Part shown: in pieces, positions 21,271 through 30,845 of the stretch | How positions within the stretch are numbered: position 1 is the first letter of the stretch | Layout: each line of letters begins with the position of its first letter | Assembly (NCBI RefSeq): GCF_037055275.1 | Contig: NZ_CP146343.1 | Coordinates: forward strand, 5,020,001 to 5,084,000 | Origin: Pseudomonas sp. ML2-2023-3 | GTDB lineage: Bacteria > Pseudomonadota > Gammaproteobacteria > Pseudomonadales > Pseudomonadaceae | DNA: 64,000 nt | Direction: 5' to 3' | The notes under the pieces: model-generated | Database searches by the model: none | The model's input: only the letters and a program-made list of their open reading frames with translations | Told to the model about the DNA's origin: nothing | Position numbers and translations under genes: made by a program

Positions 21271-22206
21271 ATGAATGATGACCTGATCATGTCCAATACC
21301 CCTGACACGGACTACAGCCAGGCACTGGCTGAAGGCTGGTTGCCCATTCGTGAAGTCTCGCGCATCACCGGTGTGAATGCCGTGACCTTGCGTGCCTGGG
21401 AGCGACGTTATGGCCTGATCGTGCCGCACCGCACGGCCAAGGGCCATCGTCTGTTTTCCAGCGAGCATATCCAGCGTATTCAGCACATTTTGTTGTGGCT
21501 CAATCGCGGCGTGTCGGTCAGCCAGATCAAACCGCTGCTCAACACCCCCTCGACTCCCGCCGTAACGCCCGACAGCGACTGGCAGGTGTGGCGCCAAACC
21601 ATGATTGAGTCCATCAGTGAACTGGCCGAGCGCCGCCTGGATGATTGCTTCAATCAGGCAATGTCGCTCTACCCTGCTCGCCCGCTCTGCGAACAACTGC
21701 TGGTGCCGCTGCTCAACGATCTGGAGCAACGCTGGCAAGGGCAATTCGGCGCGCAACTGGAGCGTGTGTTTTTCCACTCCTGGTTACGCAGCAAACTGGG
21801 GGCCCGGATTTATCACAACAACCGCTCGCTCAAGGGCGCACCGGTCTTGCTGATCAACCATTCCGACCTGCCGTTCGAGCCACAGCTGTGGCTGACCGCC
21901 TTGCTGGTCAGCAGCAGTCACTGTGCGGTCGAGGTGTTCGACGCGCCTTTACCCAACGGTGAACTGGGCCTGGCGGTGGAACATTTAAAACCCCGTGCAG
22001 TGGTGCTGTATTCCAGCAAAACCCTTAACACCCAAGTACTGCCCAGGCTACTGAGCGGCATTGAATGCCCGATCCTGATTGCCGGACCAACGGTAAGCAT
22101 CCATTTCGATCTGTTGTCCGTAACTACAACCGAGATCGCAGGATTGTACCTGGCCCACGACCCGGTAGAGGCCCATCAACGCCTCAGCCAACTTGGCCTT
22201 TTATAG
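21271..22206 (+). CDS. MerR-family light-response regulator, class II LitR/CarH-like
   Basis: A 311-residue regulator. A MerR winged helix (about residues 20-90) has WLPIREVSRITGVNAVTLRAWERRYGL and HRLFSSEHI. It is followed by a helical domain (about 110-195) and a cobalamin-binding-like Rossmann fold (about 195-305). The cobalamin His motif ExHxxG of CarH/LitR is not visible (HSDLPFEP stands near the expected place), as in class II LitR proteins, which rely on a separate blue-light sensor and not on adenosylcobalamin. The operators at 20203-20276 and 18909-18932 are its probable targets, so it should autoregulate. Confidence 0.88.
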   Translation: MNDDLIMSNTPDTDYSQALAEGWLPIREVSRITGVNAVTLRAWERRYGLIVPHRTAKGHRLFSSEHIQRIQHILLWLNRGVSVSQIKPLLNTPSTPAVTPDSDWQVWRQTMIESISELAERRLDDCFNQAMSLYPARPLCEQLLVPLLNDLEQRWQGQFGAQLERVFFHSWLRSKLGARIYHNNRSLKGAPVLLINHSDLPFEPQLWLTALLVSSSHCAVEVFDAPLPNGELGLAVEHLKPRAVVLYSSKTLNTQVLPRLLSGIECPILIAGPTVSIHFDLLSVTTTEIAGLYLAHDPVEAHQRLSQLGLL

Positions 22207-22218
22207 CAAGGAATTGAC

Positions 22219-23664
22219 ATGCAACTGATCTGGCTGCGCAGCGACTTGCGCCACTACGACAACACCGCCCTGAGCGCCGCAGCCAAACGCGGACCGACCG
22301 TGGCCGTGTACCTCATCAGCCCCGAGCAATGGCTGGCCCACGATGATGCGCCGTGCAAAGTTGATTTCTGGCTGCGCAACCTGCGCACCTTGAGTGACAG
22401 TCTGCAGCAGCTCAACATCCCGCTGCTGATCCGCACCGCTCCGGCATGGGATCAGGCGCCTGCAGTGCTGCTTGAACTGTGCCAGCAGCTCGGGATTCAG
22501 GCCGTCCACACCAATCAGGAATACGGCATCAACGAAACCCGTCGCGACCAGGAGGTGGCTCGGACTCTTGAAGCCCAGGGCATCGAGTTTCACAGCTACC
22601 TCGACCAATTACTGTTCCAGCCGGGCAGCATCCTGACGCAATCGGGCTCGTACTTTCAGGTCTTCAGCCAGTTCCGCAGGATCTGCTACAACCGCCTGCA
22701 CATGGCCTTGCCACAGATTGTGGCCAGGCCTGACAGCCAGGCACCGCTGAACATCGAGCCCGATAGCATTCCAGAATCGGTCAGCGGATTTGCTACACCC
22801 AGCCAAACGTTGCGAGCGCTCTGGCCAGCAGGCGAGAAAGAGGCTCAGCAGCGCCTGGCACAGTTTGCCGATGAACAGATTCACTTCTATCAGGACGAAC
22901 GCGACCTGCCGGCCAAACCCGGTACCAGCCAGCTTTCGACCTACCTCGCCGCGGGCGTAATCTCACCCCGCCAATGCCTGCATGCGGCATTGCACAGTAA
23001 CAACGGCGAGTTTGAAAGCGGCAGCCCGGGGGTGTTCACCTGGATCACTGAACTGCTCTGGCGCGAGTTCTACAAACATATTCTGGTCGGTTACCCACGC
23101 GTCTCACGTCATCGCGCCTTCCGCCTTGAGACCGAATACCTGCCGTGGCGTAACGCGCCGGATGAGCTGGCCGCCTGGAAACAGGGGCGCACGGGCTTCC
23201 CGATTATCGACGCAGCCATCCGCCAACTGCTGGAAACAGGCTGGATGCATAACCGCCTGCGCATGGTAGTGGCCATGTTCCTGACCAAAAACCTGCTGAT
23301 CGACTGGCGCGAAGGCGAGCGTTTTTTTATGCAGCATTTGATCGACGGTGATTTGGCCGCCAACAACGGCGGCTGGCAGTGGAGCTCATCCACAGGCACC
23401 GACTCAGTACCGTACTTCCGAATTTTCAACCCGCTGACTCAGTCAGAGCGCTTCGATCCCGAAGGTCGATTCATCAAACACTGGCTGCCAGAGCTGGCGG
23501 ACCTGAATAAAAAACAAGTGCACAACCCCGCCTTGATCGGCGGGTTATTTGGCGTGGCCAATTACCCGGCCCCCATCGTCGATTTGAGCAAAAGCCGTGA
23601 GCGTGCCCTCAGCGCTTTCAAGAGCCTGCCGTCGCGGCAAATAGTGGAGGTGAGCCATGGCTGA
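22219..23664 (+). CDS. phrB: Deoxyribodipyrimidine photolyase
   Basis: A 481-residue class I CPD photolyase that repairs UV-made cyclobutane dimers with blue light. The N-terminal antenna-binding domain begins MQLIWLRSDLRHYDNTAL. The C-terminal FAD domain shows TSQLSTYLAAGVISPRQ, FTWITELLWREFYKHIL, ETGWMHNRLRMVVAMFLTKN and the signature NNGGWQWSSSTGTDSVPYFRIFNP. The Trp residues of the electron-transfer chain lie in these motifs. It is the third gene of the operon, 12 nt after the regulator, and overlaps the SDR gene by 8 nt. Confidence 0.97.
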   Translation: MQLIWLRSDLRHYDNTALSAAAKRGPTVAVYLISPEQWLAHDDAPCKVDFWLRNLRTLSDSLQQLNIPLLIRTAPAWDQAPAVLLELCQQLGIQAVHTNQEYGINETRRDQEVARTLEAQGIEFHSYLDQLLFQPGSILTQSGSYFQVFSQFRRICYNRLHMALPQIVARPDSQAPLNIEPDSIPESVSGFATPSQTLRALWPAGEKEAQQRLAQFADEQIHFYQDERDLPAKPGTSQLSTYLAAGVISPRQCLHAALHSNNGEFESGSPGVFTWITELLWREFYKHILVGYPRVSRHRAFRLETEYLPWRNAPDELAAWKQGRTGFPIIDAAIRQLLETGWMHNRLRMVVAMFLTKNLLIDWREGERFFMQHLIDGDLAANNGGWQWSSSTGTDSVPYFRIFNPLTQSERFDPEGRFIKHWLPELADLNKKQVHNPALIGGLFGVANYPAPIVDLSKSRERALSAFKSLPSRQIVEVSHG

Positions 23665-24427
23665 AGGGCGGCGGATCTGGCTGACAGGCGCCAGCAGCGG
23701 GATTGGCGCGCAAATCGCTGAGGAATTGCTCACAAGCGGCGCCCGGCTGGCGTTGACTGCCCGTACGCTCGCCCCCTTGAAAGCCTTGTCTGACCGCTTC
23801 CCCGGCCAAGTCCTGCTGGTACCCGGCGACCTGACCGACATTGTGCAGGTCCGCGAGATCAGCAAACGCATCACACAGGCCTGGGGCGCACTGGACACCG
23901 TAATCCTCAACGCCGGAACCTGTGAGTATGTCGACGTCCGTGAGTTCGACTCCGCATTGATCGAGCGCGTGGTGCGCACCAACCTGCTGGCCAACTGTTA
24001 TTGCATTGAGAGTGCGCTGCCACTGCTGCGTGCCGGTTCGCGCCCGTATCTGGTGGGCGTGGTCAGCTCTGTCACCTATTGGGCGCTGCCACGGGCACAG
24101 GCTTATGGCGCTTCAAAAGCCGGCTTGCGTTACTTGCTCGAATCGCTGCGTATCGACCTGGCCCAGGAAGGCATCAATGTCACCCTCGTCAGCCCCGGCT
24201 TCGTCGACACCCCGCTCACCGAAAATAATGACTTCCCGATGCCGATGCGCTGGTCAGCGCAAAAAGCGGCACAGCATATATGCCAGCGCCTGAAAAAACG
24301 TCCGTTGGAAATCGCCTTTCCCACAATGTTCATCCTCTCGCTGAGGCTGTTGGCGAACTTGCCAAAACGCCTGCAAGTCGCACTCGGGAAACGCCTGGCA
24401 CGCAACTCTGACGGTAAACCCTCATGA
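23657..24427 (+). CDS. SDR family oxidoreductase of the light operon
   Basis: A 256-residue classical short-chain dehydrogenase. TGASSGIGAQIAEEL binds the nucleotide, NAG is in LNAGTCEYVD, and the catalytic Ser-Tyr-Lys is seen as S in VSSVTYW and YGASK. A basic ARTLAP after the second strand suggests NADP(H). The substrate is unknown. It overlaps phrB by 8 nt and the next gene by 4 nt. SDRs in the same gene neighbourhood elsewhere act on modified membrane lipids, which is only a hint here. Confidence 0.92.
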   Translation: MAEGRRIWLTGASSGIGAQIAEELLTSGARLALTARTLAPLKALSDRFPGQVLLVPGDLTDIVQVREISKRITQAWGALDTVILNAGTCEYVDVREFDSALIERVVRTNLLANCYCIESALPLLRAGSRPYLVGVVSSVTYWALPRAQAYGASKAGLRYLLESLRIDLAQEGINVTLVSPGFVDTPLTENNDFPMPMRWSAQKAAQHICQRLKKRPLEIAFPTMFILSLRLLANLPKRLQVALGKRLARNSDGKPS

Positions 24428-25671
24428 AAATCGCGATCATTGGCAGTGGTATTTCGGGGCTGACCTGCGGCTACCTGCTGCATAAAGAGCACGACATCAG
24501 CGTATTCGAAGCCAGTGACTGGGTCGGCGGCCACACCCACACCGTCAACCTGAGTGTCAAAGGCCAGTCCTACGCCGTGGACACTGGCTTTATCGTGTTC
24601 AACGACTGGACTTACCCCAACTTCATCAAGCTGATGGACCAGTTGGGGGTTCGCTCAAAAGCCACTGAAATGAGCTTTTCAGTGCACGACACCGACAGCA
24701 ACCTCGAATACAACGGCAACACCCTCAATAGCCTGTTTGCCCAGCGCAGCAACCTGTTGTCTCCCGGGTTCTGGGGCATGTTGCGCGACATCCTGCGCTT
24801 CAATCGCCAAGCCATTCGCGACCTGGACGAGCAGCGCATTGCCAGCGACACCCGGCTGGGTGACTACCTGCACCAGCAGGGTTATGGCACGCGTTTTATC
24901 GAGCACTACATCGTACCGATGGGTGCTGCGATCTGGTCCATGTCCCTGGCAGACATGCTGAGCTTTCCGCTGCAGTTTTTTGTGCGGTTCTTCAAGAATC
25001 ACGGCTTGCTCAGCGTCAGCAATCGCCCGCAATGGCGTGTGATTGAAGGTGGCTCCAGTGCCTACATACAACCCTTGAGTGCAGGTTTTGCCGACAGGAT
25101 TCGTCTCAACTGCCCGGTCATTCAGGTAACCCGCAATGAACAGGGCGTTCAGGTACACAGTGCCGGCGGTATCGAAGACTTCGACAAGGTGATCTTTGCC
25201 TGCCACAGCGATCAAGCCCTCAAGCTGCTGGCCACCCCCTCATCTGCAGAACGGCAAATCCTGGCAGCGATGCCCTATGCCGATAATGACGTGGTGCTGC
25301 ACACCGATACCCGCTTGCTGCCAGACCGAAAACTGGCCTGGGCGAGCTGGAATTACCGTTTGGGCTCTGCAGGCCAAAAGCGTGCTGCCGTGACCTACGA
25401 CATGAACATCCTGCAAGGAATTGAGAGCGAGACCACATTCTGCGTCAGCCTCAATCAAACCAGCGCGATTGATCCGCTCAAAGTACTGGCCCGTTTTACC
25501 TATGCCCATCCTCAGTACAGCCTGGGCGCCATTGCTGCACAAGCACGCTGGCAAGAACTACTGGGCGCCCAGCACAGCTACTTTTGCGGCGCCTATTGGG
25601 CCAACGGCTTTCATGAAGACGGCGTGGTCAGCGCATTGCGCGTGGCCCAGGCCTTTGGCCAACAACTATGA
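24424..25671 (+). CDS. FAD-dependent amine-oxidase-like oxidoreductase (COG2907 type)
   Basis: A 415-residue flavoprotein with KIAIIGSGISGLTCGYLL at the N-terminus, then FEASDWVGGHTHTVNL and VDTGFIVFNDWTYPNF. The C-terminal FAD motif is FCGAYWANGFHEDGVVSAL. This family is nearly always found with DUF1365 and a cyclopropane-type methyltransferase, as here, which points to a lipid modification pathway. The exact reaction is unproven. Both ends overlap neighbouring genes by 4 nt. Confidence 0.9.
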   Translation: MKIAIIGSGISGLTCGYLLHKEHDISVFEASDWVGGHTHTVNLSVKGQSYAVDTGFIVFNDWTYPNFIKLMDQLGVRSKATEMSFSVHDTDSNLEYNGNTLNSLFAQRSNLLSPGFWGMLRDILRFNRQAIRDLDEQRIASDTRLGDYLHQQGYGTRFIEHYIVPMGAAIWSMSLADMLSFPLQFFVRFFKNHGLLSVSNRPQWRVIEGGSSAYIQPLSAGFADRIRLNCPVIQVTRNEQGVQVHSAGGIEDFDKVIFACHSDQALKLLATPSSAERQILAAMPYADNDVVLHTDTRLLPDRKLAWASWNYRLGSAGQKRAAVTYDMNILQGIESETTFCVSLNQTSAIDPLKVLARFTYAHPQYSLGAIAAQARWQELLGAQHSYFCGAYWANGFHEDGVVSALRVAQAFGQQL

Positions 25672-26468
25672 ACAGCGCCCTGTACAGCGGCTGGATCGCC
25701 CATCGACGCTTTGCGCCGACTACCCATGCGTTCCGCTACCAGATCGGCTTGTTGTATCTGGATCTGGATGAGCAAGACGCTGTACTGGGGCTTTCGGCGC
25801 TGGCAGGAAAAAGCCGATTTGCACCTTTCTCCTTTCGTGAAACTGATTACCTGAAAACCTACACCGCAACCGGTATGCGCCTGATTGACGCGGTTCGTCA
25901 GCAAGTCGGCATCGCCTTAGGGCATACGCCCCAGGGCTCGATCTGCTTGCTGACCCAAGCCCGCAGCTGGGGGCTGTCGTTCAACCCGGTGAGCTTCTTT
26001 TACTGCCACGAGGCGGACGGAAAACTGGCTGCCATCTTGTGCGAAGTCACCAACACGCCTTGGCGCGAACGCTATCACTACGTGCTCCCGGCACAAGGCG
26101 ATGGTTTTCAGCATGTCGCCGTGGCCAAGGCCTTTCACGTTTCCCCCTTTCTGCCACGGGACCTGGAATACCGCATGAGCTTCAGCCTACCCCAGGCCCG
26201 ACTCGGCGTGCATATGGCCGACTGGCAGGGCGAGCTGAAACTGTTCGACGCCACCCTCAACCTGCAACGTACGACCCTGGACCGCGCAGGGCTGCACCGC
26301 TACTTGCGGCAGTTTCCGTGGATGACCGCCAAAACCTGCCTGGCCATTTACTGGCAAGCCTTGCGCCTGTTTCTCAAACGCACACCGATTTTTTCCCATC
26401 AGGCCGCCGACGGCGCCTTTCGTATTGCCGCCCTGCAACCTAAGGATAAACGCCATGAAGAGCTCTAG
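25668..26468 (+). CDS. DUF1365 protein
   Basis: A 266-residue protein of the DUF1365 family (COG3496), with the typical start LYSGWIAHRRFAPTTHAFRY and the core WGLSFNPVSFFYCHEADG, EVTNTPWRERYHYVL and FHVSPFLPRDLEYRMSF. Function is unknown. It is invariably near the COG2907 flavoprotein and the methyltransferase, so it probably acts on the same lipid substrate. It overlaps both neighbours. Confidence 0.92.
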   Translation: MNSALYSGWIAHRRFAPTTHAFRYQIGLLYLDLDEQDAVLGLSALAGKSRFAPFSFRETDYLKTYTATGMRLIDAVRQQVGIALGHTPQGSICLLTQARSWGLSFNPVSFFYCHEADGKLAAILCEVTNTPWRERYHYVLPAQGDGFQHVAVAKAFHVSPFLPRDLEYRMSFSLPQARLGVHMADWQGELKLFDATLNLQRTTLDRAGLHRYLRQFPWMTAKTCLAIYWQALRLFLKRTPIFSHQAADGAFRIAALQPKDKRHEEL

Positions 26469-27726
26469 CCTGGTGAGCAAATCCTCACTGTCGACTACCC
26501 ATAACCTGACCAGTGCGCTATTGCGACGCGGAGTCATGCGCCAGCTTGCCCAGTTGAAACACGGTCATCTGGTGGTGATCGAAAACGGCGAACGCCTGAT
26601 GTTCGGCGACAGCGGCGCCGGTCTGGTCGGCGAAGTACAGATTCACGATGCAAGCCTGTGGGGCATGATAGCCAGCAGCGGCTCGATTGGCGCGGGCGAG
26701 GCCTTTATTCATGGCTACTGGAGCTCACCCGACCTGACCAAGGTGATCCGGGTGCTGGTCAGCAATATGGATGTGCTCGATGCAATGGAGGGTGGTCTGG
26801 CGCGCCTGGGCCGCCCGTTGATACGCGGCCTGCACTGGATCAATCGCAATACCCGCAAGGGCTCGCAAAAAAACATTGCCGCCCATTACGACCTGGGCAA
26901 TGAAATGTTCGAGCAGTTTCTCGACCCTACCATGATGTATTCAGCGGCCCAGTTTTTAAGCCCTGACGACACGCTGGAACAAGCGCAGCTCAACAAGCTG
27001 GAGCGAATCTGCCAGAAGCTCGATCTCAAGCCCGAGGACCATTTGCTCGAAATTGGCACCGGCTGGGGCAGCATGGCGTTATTTGCGGCGCAGCATTACG
27101 GGTGCAAGGTCACGACCACGACCCTGTCCAAAGAGCAGTTCGACTACACCAAAACCCGCGTTGACGCTTTGGGCTTACAGGACCAGGTAACGTTGCTGCT
27201 GGAGGATTACCGCGATCTGACAGGGCAGTACGACAAGCTTGTATCGATCGAAATGATCGAGGCGGTCGGGCATCGTTTTTTACCCAGCTACTTCAAACAG
27301 TGCTCCCACCTGCTCAAGCCCCACGGATTGATGCTGCTGCAAGCCATCACCATTCGCGAGCAGCGTTACGAGCAAGCCAAAAGCAGCGTGGACTTTATCC
27401 AGCGCTACATTTTCCCCGGCGGTGCCCTGCCCAGTGTGCAAAAAATGCTCGAAATCGTGGGCAAGGACACTGACATGAACCTGATGCACATGGAAGATTT
27501 CGGCTTGCACTACGCCAAAACCCTGCGCCTGTGGCATGAGAACTTTCGCCGCGCTCACGGGCGTTTGACTGAGTTGGGTTACGACGAATACTTCCTGCGC
27601 CTGTGGGAGTTTTACCTGTGTTACTGCGAAGGTGGTTTTCTGGAACGCAGCATCGGTACCGCGCAATTGTTGCTGGCCAAGCCGGCAGCCATGCCTGAAC
27701 CACTGCTCGGTCGGTTCAATGCTTAA
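26455..27726 (+). CDS. Cyclopropane-fatty-acid-synthase family methyltransferase
   Basis: A 423-residue SAM-dependent enzyme acting on unsaturated acyl chains of membrane phospholipids. The SAM site is DHLLEIGTGWGSMALFAA (about residues 196-213). Further family motifs are NIAAHYDLGNEMFEQFLDPTMMYS, the bicarbonate-site stretch SIEMIEAVGHRFL and HLLKPHGLMLLQAITI. It may be a true cyclopropane synthase or a UfaM-like methylase of furan-fatty-acid synthesis, as in singlet-oxygen-induced sets. The start at ATG 26455 has an AAGGA site and overlaps the DUF1365 gene by 14 nt. Confidence 0.9.
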   Translation: MKSSSLVSKSSLSTTHNLTSALLRRGVMRQLAQLKHGHLVVIENGERLMFGDSGAGLVGEVQIHDASLWGMIASSGSIGAGEAFIHGYWSSPDLTKVIRVLVSNMDVLDAMEGGLARLGRPLIRGLHWINRNTRKGSQKNIAAHYDLGNEMFEQFLDPTMMYSAAQFLSPDDTLEQAQLNKLERICQKLDLKPEDHLLEIGTGWGSMALFAAQHYGCKVTTTTLSKEQFDYTKTRVDALGLQDQVTLLLEDYRDLTGQYDKLVSIEMIEAVGHRFLPSYFKQCSHLLKPHGLMLLQAITIREQRYEQAKSSVDFIQRYIFPGGALPSVQKMLEIVGKDTDMNLMHMEDFGLHYAKTLRLWHENFRRAHGRLTELGYDEYFLRLWEFYLCYCEGGFLERSIGTAQLLLAKPAAMPEPLLGRFNA

Positions 27727-28225
27727 GAATCTGGCCAATGCCGGGCTGTTCCAGCTCGGCTGGTTTGCCTGTGTGGTGGGCGGCAACAGCCTGTGGCTCG
27801 TGCTGGCAGGTGGTGCATTGATGGCGCATCTGCTGTGGATAAGCCGCTCAATGGCAGAGGTCCGTTTAATCGTGGTCGTGTGTTTGCTCGGCACTGCCGT
27901 AGACAGCCTGCTGCTCAATGCCGGAGTTTTCGTCTTCAAGCAGCCCGGTTTGTTGATTCCATTCTGGCTGATACTGCTTTGGGCCCTGCTGGCCATCACC
28001 TTGAACCACTGTCTGGCGTGGACTGCCAAGCCCTGGTGGCGGGCTGTTTTGCTGGGAGCCATCGGTGGACCGCTGTCGTATTACGCCGGGCAACGTCTGG
28101 GCGCGGTGCAATTCCCTCTGGGCCTGTGGCCGACGCTGGCCGGGTTGAGCCTGTTGTGGGCGGGGTTGTTTGCGGTCCTTGTAGCAGTTGCCGCCAGGCT
28201 ACGTCCGGTTGCGCAGCAATCGTAA
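27719..28225 (+). CDS. DUF2878 membrane protein, last gene of the light operon
   Basis: A 168-residue inner-membrane protein with about five helices. It matches DUF2878 in length, hydrophobicity and the segments NAGLFQLGWFACVVGG and VDSLLLNAGVF. Function is unknown. Its ATG overlaps the end of the methyltransferase gene by 8 nt, placing it in the operon. A REP-like repeat follows. Confidence 0.85.
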   Translation: MLKNLANAGLFQLGWFACVVGGNSLWLVLAGGALMAHLLWISRSMAEVRLIVVVCLLGTAVDSLLLNAGVFVFKQPGLLIPFWLILLWALLAITLNHCLAWTAKPWWRAVLLGAIGGPLSYYAGQRLGAVQFPLGLWPTLAGLSLLWAGLFAVLVAVAARLRPVAQQS

Positions 28226-28267
28226 ATCCTGAGATCGAAGTTCATCTGGCAAACCGCAATGGCTGAC

Positions 28268-28318
28268 TTACGACGGCTACGCCGCCGGACGCAGCCTCGT
28301 TCCTACGGCAGCTGCTAC
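28268..28318 (+). repeat. Single arm of the GTAGCAGCTGCCG repeat family
   Basis: The arm runs from TTACGACGGCTACGCCGCCG to CGGCAGCTGCTAC. It is the reverse complement of the left arm at 11469, apart from a 7-nt insertion (CGTTCCT) near the tip. It marks the end of the light operon. Confidence 0.75.
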
Positions 28319-28388
28319 GAGGGTTTATACACCTGCGTTCATCAGCACATTTACACCTGATGCCAGCTCTGCCTTACACTGCGCGCCT

Positions 28389-28694
28389 ATGACCAACATC
28401 CCCCTGACCGAAATTACCGAACCCGCTGTCACGTGTTCGACGTGCGCGGCGTGCTGCTGCCAACTGGAAGTGATGTTGATCACTGATACCGGCGTGCCCG
28501 AGCGCTTCATCGACAACGATGACTGGGGCGGTGAAGTGATGCTGCGCCTGGATGATGGCTGGTGTGCGGCCCTGGACCGCAACACCATGATGTGCACCAT
28601 TTATGAGCTGCGCCCGCTGATTTGTCGCGAGTTCGAAATGGGCGATGTTGAATGCCTCAACGAACGCCAGGGCATTGCGACGGCGTATCGTTAA
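28389..28694 (+). CDS. YkgJ family cysteine-cluster protein
   Basis: A 101-residue protein with the conserved pattern CSTCAACCCQLEV near residue 16, then CAALDRNTMMCTIYELRPLICREFEMG. The spaced cysteines are expected to bind zinc or an iron-sulfur centre. The family function is unresolved. It stands alone between the repeat and the convergent pagL-like gene, 10 nt apart. Confidence 0.9.
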   Translation: MTNIPLTEITEPAVTCSTCAACCCQLEVMLITDTGVPERFIDNDDWGGEVMLRLDDGWCAALDRNTMMCTIYELRPLICREFEMGDVECLNERQGIATAYR

Positions 28695-28704
28695 CCCCCC
28701 GCAA

Positions 28705-29223
28705 CTACAGCGCCATTGTGTAATGCAGCGCATAGCTTTCTACGCCGTCATTGGTGCTGGAAATCCCGGCATTGGAATAGTGGGTCGCACGAATCCCGAC
28801 TTCATGCCCCCCCGCAAAGCGCACACCGAAGCCAAGACGGTCCTCAAACTGGAAGGCCGTTCCCAGCTTGTTCCCTTCAACTTCGGTGTGAGAAAACAAC
28901 GCGACCCCAATACCAGCCTCGACATAGGGCTTTACCCTTTCACCCGCAAATTCGTACACCAGTACGGGCGAGAACGACAGACTGCTGCTCGCGGATGACT
29001 TGTCACCTTCCCAGTAGGTGTAAGCACCATCCCAATAACCGGTCAGACGACCGACATCACTTTGCAGCCAGCTGTTGTCCCAATCCGACTTCAAGCCAAG
29101 CCGATACGTCATGGTCGATTCGCTGGTGTGCCCTACCCCAAATTCAAGCCCGGCAGCGTTTGCCGTAAAACTTTGCCCCAGTGCAACGGCTGCAACCGCA
29201 GCCAAACAAAACAGTCGCTTCAT
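28705..29223 (-). CDS. pagL: PagL-like lipid A 3-O-deacylase (acyloxyacyl hydrolase)
   Basis: A 172-residue outer-membrane beta-barrel enzyme with a Sec signal peptide (cleavage after ANA, about residue 23). The active-site motif HYSNAG gives H148 and S150. E162 lies 12 residues after the serine, the same spacing as the His126/Ser128/Glu140 triad of PagL. The protein ends in an aromatic-rich strand (YALHYTMAL), slightly unusual since the final residue is Leu. PagL removes the 3-O acyl chain of lipid A and lowers immune recognition. It is a single gene behind murI. Confidence 0.88.
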   Translation of the reverse strand: MKRLFCLAAVAAVALGQSFTANAAGLEFGVGHTSESTMTYRLGLKSDWDNSWLQSDVGRLTGYWDGAYTYWEGDKSSASSSLSFSPVLVYEFAGERVKPYVEAGIGVALFSHTEVEGNKLGTAFQFEDRLGFGVRFAGGHEVGIRATHYSNAGISSTNDGVESYALHYTMAL

Positions 29224-29305
29224 AAGAAAATCCTATTTTCATATGCCCGTGTCAGTTGTTATGCGCTACATCAGGCAGGCGTTTTAAAGCGGAGTTCAGG
29301 TTTTT

Positions 29306-30097
29306 TTACAGACAGAAGCTTCGCACAACGCCAGATTTATTCCACAACACAGGCAGGATATTTCCCATGTGTTCAGGTGAGGCGCTGGTCCAGAACTGCG
29401 TGTCACTGGGAGGGCCGGCTGCCAGCAAGCCTTGATCAGCCAACAAACGCTGAAGCTGACGGGCCACGGCAGCGCCGGTATCGATCAGGGTGATCGAGGG
29501 TGGGAGCATCCGGGCAAGCAGAGGCTTGAGAAAAGGGTAATGGGTGCAGCCAAGAATGATCGTGTCACAGCCCGCTGCCAGCAACGGCTCGACATAACCC
29601 CGCAACAGGGTGCACAAGGCTTCGCTGTGCAAGTCACCGGTCTCGATCAGCTCCACCAGGCCCGGGCATGGCTGGGTGATCACCCGGACATCGCTGGCAA
29701 AACGATCAAGCAAGGCGGCAAATTTGGCACTTTGCAACGTGCCCGTCGTCGCGAGCACACCCACCACGCCGCTGCGAGTGGCCGCTGCAGCGGGTTTGAC
29801 CGCAGGTTCCATGCCGACCATGGGCCAGTCGGGATAACGCTGACGCAGGTCAGCCACCCCCGCCACCGTCGCCGTATTACAGGCCAGCACCAGTGCCTTG
29901 GCCCCCTGACGCTGGAAAAAATCAGCCATTACGGCACAGCGCTGGCGAATAAATTCAGGGCTTTTTTCGCCATAGGGAATATGCCCGCAGTCCGCCACAT
30001 AGAGCAGCGACTCGTTGGGCAGCAGTGCATGAATTTCCTTGAGTACCGACAAACCGCCAACGCCGGAGTCAAAAACCCCAATCGGCGCCTCACTCAT
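29306..30097 (-). CDS. murI: Glutamate racemase
   Basis: A 263-residue cytoplasmic enzyme making D-glutamate for peptidoglycan. The two catalytic cysteines are in ACNTATV and GCTHYPF, and the N-terminal [16 protein letters not shown] is typical. The start at ATG 30097 overlaps the moeB end by 8 nt, as expected in this operon; an earlier ATG adds four residues. It is the last gene of hemA-prfA-prmC-moeB-murI. Confidence 0.96.
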   Translation of the reverse strand: MSEAPIGVFDSGVGGLSVLKEIHALLPNESLLYVADCGHIPYGEKSPEFIRQRCAVMADFFQRQGAKALVLACNTATVAGVADLRQRYPDWPMVGMEPAVKPAAAATRSGVVGVLATTGTLQSAKFAALLDRFASDVRVITQPCPGLVELIETGDLHSEALCTLLRGYVEPLLAAGCDTIILGCTHYPFLKPLLARMLPPSITLIDTGAAVARQLQRLLADQGLLAAGPPSDTQFWTSASPEHMGNILPVLWNKSGVVRSFCL

Positions 30098-30845
30098 GGC
30101 CAGTACCACACACGCTGCAGGCAGGATCGCGCTTGACCCGCAGCTCGCGAAAGCGCGTGCTCAATGCATCGACCAGCAATAGACGCCCCACCAGCGGCTC
30201 ACCAAAACCGGCCAGAATCTTGAGTGCCTCAAGGGCTTGCAGGCTGCCGACCAACCCCACCAGCGGCCCCATCACTCCGGCTTCGCTGCAGGTCAGTTCC
30301 GCTTCGCTGCCGTGCCCGTACAGGCAGTGGTAGCAGGGACTGGCAGGCTGACGCGAATCAAACACCGACAACTGCCCTTCGAGGCGAATGGCCGCGCCAC
30401 TGACCAACGGTTTGCGCGCCGCCACACAGGCTTTGTTCACCGCTTCACGGGTGGCAAAGTTGTCGCAGCAATCGAGCACCAGATCCACTGCACTGACAGC
30501 CTCGGCCAGCGAATCGGCATCCAGTGCCGAACGGTGGGCAACCAGTTTAATGAGCGGATTGATCAGGCGCAGTCGGCGGGACGCCGAGTCGACCTTGCTC
30601 TCCCCCACATTGGCGGTGTCATGGATGATCTGACGCTGCAGATTGGTCAGGTCAACGCTGTCAAAGTCGGCCAGATGCAGTTCACCGATACCGGCGGCGG
30701 CAAGGTAGAGCGCAACGGGCGAACCCAGACCACCGAGGCCGATAATCAGTACACGACTGTTTTTCAGCTTCAACTGACCGTCGATATCAACCTGTTGCAA
30801 CAGGATCTGTCGGCTATAGCGCAACAGCTCCTCATCGGTCAGCAC
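30090..30845 (-). CDS. moeB: Molybdopterin-synthase adenylyltransferase / ThiF-like E1 protein
   Basis: A 251-residue E1-like enzyme that adenylates the C-terminal glycine of MoaD-type sulfur carriers. The ATP site is [21 protein letters not shown] and the Arg finger region is DLTNLQRQI. Two CxxC pairs, CYHC and CSVC near the C-terminus, bind structural zinc. It is encoded between prmC and murI with overlaps on both sides. This hemA-linked form is common in Pseudomonas and may serve thiamin or molybdopterin sulfur carriers. Confidence 0.93.
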   Translation of the reverse strand: MLTDEELLRYSRQILLQQVDIDGQLKLKNSRVLIIGLGGLGSPVALYLAAAGIGELHLADFDSVDLTNLQRQIIHDTANVGESKVDSASRRLRLINPLIKLVAHRSALDADSLAEAVSAVDLVLDCCDNFATREAVNKACVAARKPLVSGAAIRLEGQLSVFDSRQPASPCYHCLYGHGSEAELTCSEAGVMGPLVGLVGSLQALEALKILAGFGEPLVGRLLLVDALSTRFRELRVKRDPACSVCGTGHE

